7,813 nt of DNA from JAWXCE01 sp034440495 (lineage in GTDB: Bacteria > Pseudomonadota > Alphaproteobacteria > Rhizobiales > Rhodomicrobiaceae), in the NCBI GenBank assembly GCA_034440495.1, contig JAWXCE010000072.1:1-7813 (forward strand), in the 5' to 3' direction. Within the stretch, counting starts at the first letter, position 1. Every line of letters starts with the position of its first letter. The translations under genes were made by a program, and so were the position numbers. Positions 6,383 through 7,813 of the stretch are shown here, in pieces. Below the pieces are notes generated by a model, which searched no databases, was not told where the DNA came from, and saw only the letters and a list, made by a program, of their open reading frames with translations.

Positions 6383-6814
6383 CTAAAGCAAACCGAGAGA
6401 TGCTAACTCCTTGCGCATAAAGAGCGGCACATCCTTTTGATCGGCGTCACTTGCCAAGTCTCGTGGGGCGTCCTCGGGTTTAAGATAGCGCCAGCCTTGG
6501 AAGGGGCGGCGGGGATAAGGCTCGGTTTCAATAATCTCGGGCGCGAGGATAAGGCCGCATTTGACGCGGCCGCTTTCGTCCGGCTCCGGACGGATAGCGA
6601 TCAGCCGCTGGCGCGCTAGGATAAAGCCGCCGATCACCCAGTAGAGCGAACCGCCGGAGATCAGCGCGTCGGCGCTTTTCGGCGTCTGCCTGGTATGATG
6701 CGCGAATTCGGGTGGCAATCCCGCGCGTGTCATATAGTCGAGCCGCGCGCGCTGCCAAACTCTCAAATGTTCGACACTTTGCGCGCCGACGCATAACTTA
6801 ATCAGATGCAGCAT
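6383..6814 (-). CDS. DUF1489 family protein
   Basis: The product is 143 residues and belongs to a family of unknown function that I know from alphaproteobacteria (Pfam DUF1489). Recognisable conserved segments are the start MLHLIKLCVGAQSVEHL, HHTRQTPKSADALISGGSLY (39-58) leading into WVIGGFILARQRL, and RPFQGWRYLKPEDAPRDL (103-120). No signal peptide is seen; the hydrophobic stretch at 57-66 is short, so the protein is probably soluble and cytoplasmic. The frame is open further upstream to an ATG at 6910, but that would run through the terminator at 6879-6907 and add non-conserved residues. ATG 6814 fits the family and has GGGGG 4 bases upstream (6819-6823). ATG 6829 would add five residues (MFGGI). 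No function can be assigned from the sequence. Confidence 0.9.
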   Translation of the reverse strand: MLHLIKLCVGAQSVEHLRVWQRARLDYMTRAGLPPEFAHHTRQTPKSADALISGGSLYWVIGGFILARQRLIAIRPEPDESGRVKCGLILAPEIIETEPYPRRPFQGWRYLKPEDAPRDLASDADQKDVPLFMRKELASLGLL

Positions 6815-6878
6815 AATGCCCCCGAACATGAATGAGGAATCAATCCCGTTCATGCAAGCGTGCATATGGTTTGCGCAC

Positions 6879-6907
6879 AAAAAAGCCGACCCGAAGGTCG
6901 GCTTTTT
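6879..6907 (-). terminator. Intrinsic (Rho-independent) terminator
   Basis: A perfect 7-bp stem GCCGACC (6885-6891) / GGTCGGC (6896-6902) with a CGAA loop is flanked by six A (6879-6884) and five T (6903-6907) on the plus strand, so it can work in both directions. It sits 15 bases after the stop of the minus-strand gene ending at 6922, and minus is the direction in which it is needed. It also isolates the DUF1489 gene, whose promoter must then lie between about 6815 and 6878. Confidence 0.92.
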
Positions 6908-6921
6908 CAATGTTTAAATTG

Positions 6922-7813
6922 TTAGCCGCGTGCAAGCATCAGGCTGCGCGGGGTCCTCAAATTGTCCGACGCAAACATCGGATTAGACGACGTTTCCTCT
7001 TCGTCGCCAAACAGCATACGCACGCCAAGCCAGCGCATTCGGCCCGCTATTTTCGCTTTCTGGATGCCGAGATCGCTAAACTGCCGGTTGAAAATCGGCT
7101 GCGCGAGCGGCTGCCGTTTGCGCGCCTCGCACCATGCGCAATAGTCATCGTAAAGCGTCAGCGCCATGATGCTGGAGCCGTCCTCCTTGCCAACCCGCTC
7201 GCCAAAGAATAACTCCACGTCGGACTTAAGCGACTCCGGAAGGATTTCCCTCGGCGCAGCTTCCTGGTCAATAATAACGGGAGGCGGCGGCGAAGCGGCG
7301 ACAGCCGTCACCACTCTCGCCGGTATATGATGCAACCTGTCCTGAATGCCCCAGAAGCTGAAGGCGACGTAAAACCCGGTGCTGGCGCCAAGCTCGACCA
7401 GAAATGCAATGAGCACGGTAAGCCCAGTTTGCACTTCCTCCGTGCTAAGGCCCGATAACTGCGCTAGCAATTGCGATTGCGGATCGGCGTCTTTCACGGC
7501 TGCTTCGGTTGGAACTTTGCCTAACTTCAGGTTGACGCCACTGATATGCGCCTCAAGCTTGTCCGCCTCGGCGGACACCGCCAGCTCCGAGCGGAGTTTG
7601 TGATAGCTCTCGCAGTAGGACATGCTCTGCTGCACAGTTGCGTTGGTGCATTCCGCAGATGACGCCCACCGGCTGTTTTGCTTCAGCGCGTCAATGTCTC
7701 CCTGCACGGTTCCGGCTGGCCGGGGATCGCCCATTTTGGTGAGCCGCTCGCGTGACCGCGCAAGATCGGTGCGCAGTTCCTGATAGCTTTCGGCGTTGAT
7801 GGCGCGCGCGCCA
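6922..7813 (-). CDS. Membrane protein with primase-like C-terminal winged-helix region (5' end outside window)
   Basis: The frame is open to the right edge, so the true start is beyond 7813; the first ATG inside (7734) is internal. The visible part is 296 residues. Residues 1-120 are charged and helical (for example AESYQELRTDLARSRERL) with two cysteines (55 and 67) that could pair if the region is periplasmic. One clear transmembrane segment follows (about 130-153, GLTVLIAFLVELGASTGFYV). After a Pro-rich linker (about 170-190) comes a domain at about 205-268 with the pattern LYDDYCAWCEARKRQPLAQP and IFNRQFSDLGI, ending RMRWLGVRML. From memory this pattern resembles the helix-turn-helix end of P4/D5-type phage and plasmid primases. 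There is no catalytic primase domain in the visible part. The last about 28 residues are polar and disordered-looking. The family is not named. Such proteins may be of mobile-element origin, but no integrase or other phage gene is visible. Transcription ends at the terminator 15 bases downstream. Confidence 0.75.
   Translation of the reverse strand, partial: GARAINAESYQELRTDLARSRERLTKMGDPRPAGTVQGDIDALKQNSRWASSAECTNATVQQSMSYCESYHKLRSELAVSAEADKLEAHISGVNLKLGKVPTEAAVKDADPQSQLLAQLSGLSTEEVQTGLTVLIAFLVELGASTGFYVAFSFWGIQDRLHHIPARVVTAVAASPPPPVIIDQEAAPREILPESLKSDVELFFGERVGKEDGSSIMALTLYDDYCAWCEARKRQPLAQPIFNRQFSDLGIQKAKIAGRMRWLGVRMLFGDEEETSSNPMFASDNLRTPRSLMLARG

Noticed and set aside
6832..7212. A 126-codon plus-strand open frame crossing the terminator
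   Set aside because: It runs through the terminator hairpin and opposite the better supported minus-strand gene, and has no recognisable motif.
1..7813. A defence, toxin-antitoxin, secretion or biosynthetic gene system
   Set aside because: Every complete gene is a housekeeping or conserved single gene, and no cluster of co-oriented unknown genes is present. Only the truncated right-edge gene hints at accessory content.

Overview
The window looks like a chromosomal segment of an alphaproteobacterium, most likely Hyphomicrobiales/Rhizobiales-like. This is inferred from gene content: a clpS-clpA pair with alphaproteobacterial-style ClpA and ClpS, a D,D-carboxypeptidase with a C-terminal SPOR domain, a membrane J-domain protein of a type common in that class, and a DUF1489 protein, a family I know essentially from alphaproteobacteria. 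The DNA is moderately GC-rich with no rRNA, tRNA, CRISPR array or insertion sequence. No species can be named from sequence alone.

Layout, left to right. (1) Positions 1-2703, minus strand: clpS followed by clpA. The clpA ribosome binding site overlaps the clpS stop codon and clpA starts at GTG 2359. ClpA runs off the left edge inside an acidic Asp/Gly tail encoded by a hexanucleotide microsatellite. (2) Positions 2704-3216: a 513-base divergent intergenic region with an 18-bp perfect palindrome and an interrupted hairpin. (3) 3217-4707, plus: a secreted penicillin-binding-protein-type D-Ala-D-Ala carboxypeptidase with a SPOR domain. (4) 4715-5347, minus: a membrane-anchored J-domain protein, convergent with the carboxypeptidase, 7 bases between stops. 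(5) 5515-6381, plus: panC, pantothenate synthetase. (6) 6383-6814, minus: a DUF1489 protein, convergent with panC, 1 base between stops. (7) 6879-6907: a strong intrinsic terminator. (8) 6922 to the right edge, minus: a 5'-truncated gene for a membrane protein with a cytoplasmic domain resembling the C-terminal winged helix of phage/plasmid primases.

How the genes work together. ClpS is the N-degron adaptor that delivers substrates to ClpA, the unfoldase of ClpAP, so that pair is a functional unit. The carboxypeptidase trims peptidoglycan stem peptides, and its SPOR domain should direct it to the division septum. PanC makes pantothenate for coenzyme A. The J-protein presumably recruits DnaK at the inner membrane. 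The other genes do not form an obvious pathway; this is mostly ordinary conserved core genome.

I found no convincing new system. The items most worth a second look are the right-edge membrane/winged-helix protein, the palindrome upstream of the carboxypeptidase, and the microsatellite-encoded ClpA tail.
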